From: Planctomycetota bacterium
GTDB taxonomy: Bacteria > Planctomycetota > Phycisphaerae > Sedimentisphaerales > Anaerobacaceae
Assembly (NCBI GenBank): GCA_003644295.1
Contig: QNBZ01000107.1
Span: 1-5,511, forward strand
DNA: 5,511 nucleotides
Direction of reading: 5' to 3'
Shown here: one piece after another, positions 5,248-5,511 of the stretch
Layout: the number at the start of each line of letters is the position of its first letter
How positions within the stretch are numbered: the stretch's first letter is position 1
Notes under the pieces: generated by a model
What the model was told of the DNA's origin: nothing
Database searches by the model: none
What the model saw: only the letters and a program-made list of their open reading frames with translations
Made by a program: the position numbers and the translations under genes

Positions 5248-5346
5248 ATGCCTTTTAACCGTGTAAATGGGAAATGTCAGAAAACACAAATTGAACACCG
5301 TGAATGCTCTTATAAAACAATTCCCTTGATAAATTTAAATGCTTAA
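5248..5346 (+). CDS. Hypothetical 32-residue ORF with good SD
   Basis: ATG at 5248 opens 32 codons ending in TAA at 5344-5346. A GGAG SD (5238-5241) lies 6 nt before the start and a plausible promoter lies upstream. The peptide begins MPFNRVNGKCQK and ends PLINLNA; it is basic, contains two Cys (residues 10 and 20) and has no transmembrane segment or motif I recognise. The same frame stays open after the stop for 33 more codons, to a TGA at 5446-5448, so it could be a gene broken by a nonsense mutation rather than a genuine small protein. A 9-bp hairpin overlaps the stop. No function is proposed. Confidence 0.3.
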   Translation: MPFNRVNGKCQKTQIEHRECSYKTIPLINLNA

Positions 5347-5351
5347 GGGAA
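5321..5351 (+). other. Stem-loop over the stop codon of the short ORF
   Basis: TTCCCTTGA (5321-5329) pairs with TTAAGGGAA (5343-5351), with one G-T pair, around a 13-nt AT-rich loop. It lies at the end of the 32-codon ORF and includes its TAA. No T-tract follows closely, so terminator function is doubtful; it could instead mark a small structured transcript. Confidence 0.4.
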
Positions 5352-5511
5352 ATTATTAGTAAAGAGGAAATTTTCCTTGTGTCTGCCTATAACTGAAGAA
5401 GCATCGCATTTACTTGTAAAAGCAGGACTTGGGTCAGGCTGTTACTGATTTTGCTAAGCCCTTGTCTTTTCTGATGTTAAGGGGCGATTTCGCAATCGTC
5501 ATAAGACACGA

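Larger units (their letters stand above)
5103..5511. other. AT-rich region without a convincing protein-coding gene
   Basis: About 400 bp between the IS remnant and the window edge is AT-rich and full of stops on both strands. It holds a possible promoter and short ORF (5195-5346), a hairpin at 5321-5351, a small palindrome AGGAAA-T-TTTCCT around 5363-5375, and CGATT/AATCG arms (5485-5498) near the edge. No tRNA or rRNA was recognised. Decayed mobile DNA, an untranslated RNA or the start of another element are all possible. Confidence 0.5.

Noticed and set aside
5420..5511. Plus-strand frame open from a TAA at 5417 to the window edge
   Set aside because: It spans only 30 codons, with no SD before its ATG at 5474 and no motif I recognise; it might start a gene beyond the edge but cannot be supported here.

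Overview
The window carries the catalytic and rotor-shaft end of a bacterial V/A-type (archaeal-like) rotary ATPase operon on the + strand, in the order F (282-602), A (638-2416), B (2520-3917), D (3932-4549). Mobile or decayed DNA lies on both sides. The F-A-B-D order matches the distal part of V/A-ATPase operons such as those of Thermus and Enterococcus. The membrane and stalk genes (I, K/L, E, C) are not in the window. No taxonomic marker is present. The moderate-GC ATPase genes, IS remnants and repeat-rich intergenic DNA fit a free-living anaerobe, possibly a planctomycete-like or candidate-phylum bacterium, but that is a guess.

Left edge (1-281): the C-terminal 74 codons of an AT-rich GIY-YIG nuclease-like gene are followed at once by a 20-bp palindrome of the widespread ATTCCC-N8-GGGAAT type. 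A short heptamer repeat then runs almost to the atpF start codon, which has no visible Shine-Dalgarno sequence.

Centre (282-4549): the four ATPase subunits are intact and full length. A has a normal catalytic P-loop, B has the expected degenerate P-loop and an arginine-finger candidate, D has the long coiled-coil signature and F is the small Rossmann-like shaft subunit. A and B are separated by 103 bp holding a terminator-like hairpin, a second weaker hairpin and a run of ACGNNAT-type heptamers that merges into the atpB ribosome binding site. Related heptamers precede atpF and atpA, and an inverted copy follows atpD.

Right side (4550-5511): two related tandem hairpins follow atpD. The second forms the broken 3' end of a minus-strand IS transposase fragment (N-terminal 136 residues, DUF772-like). 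That fragment keeps a consensus promoter overlapping a 43-bp inverted repeat next to its ribosome binding site, an arrangement like the IS10/IS50 safeguard against read-through expression. The last ~400 bp are AT-rich, with a good-looking sigma-70 promoter and SD in front of a 32-codon ORF of unknown nature and no other convincing gene.
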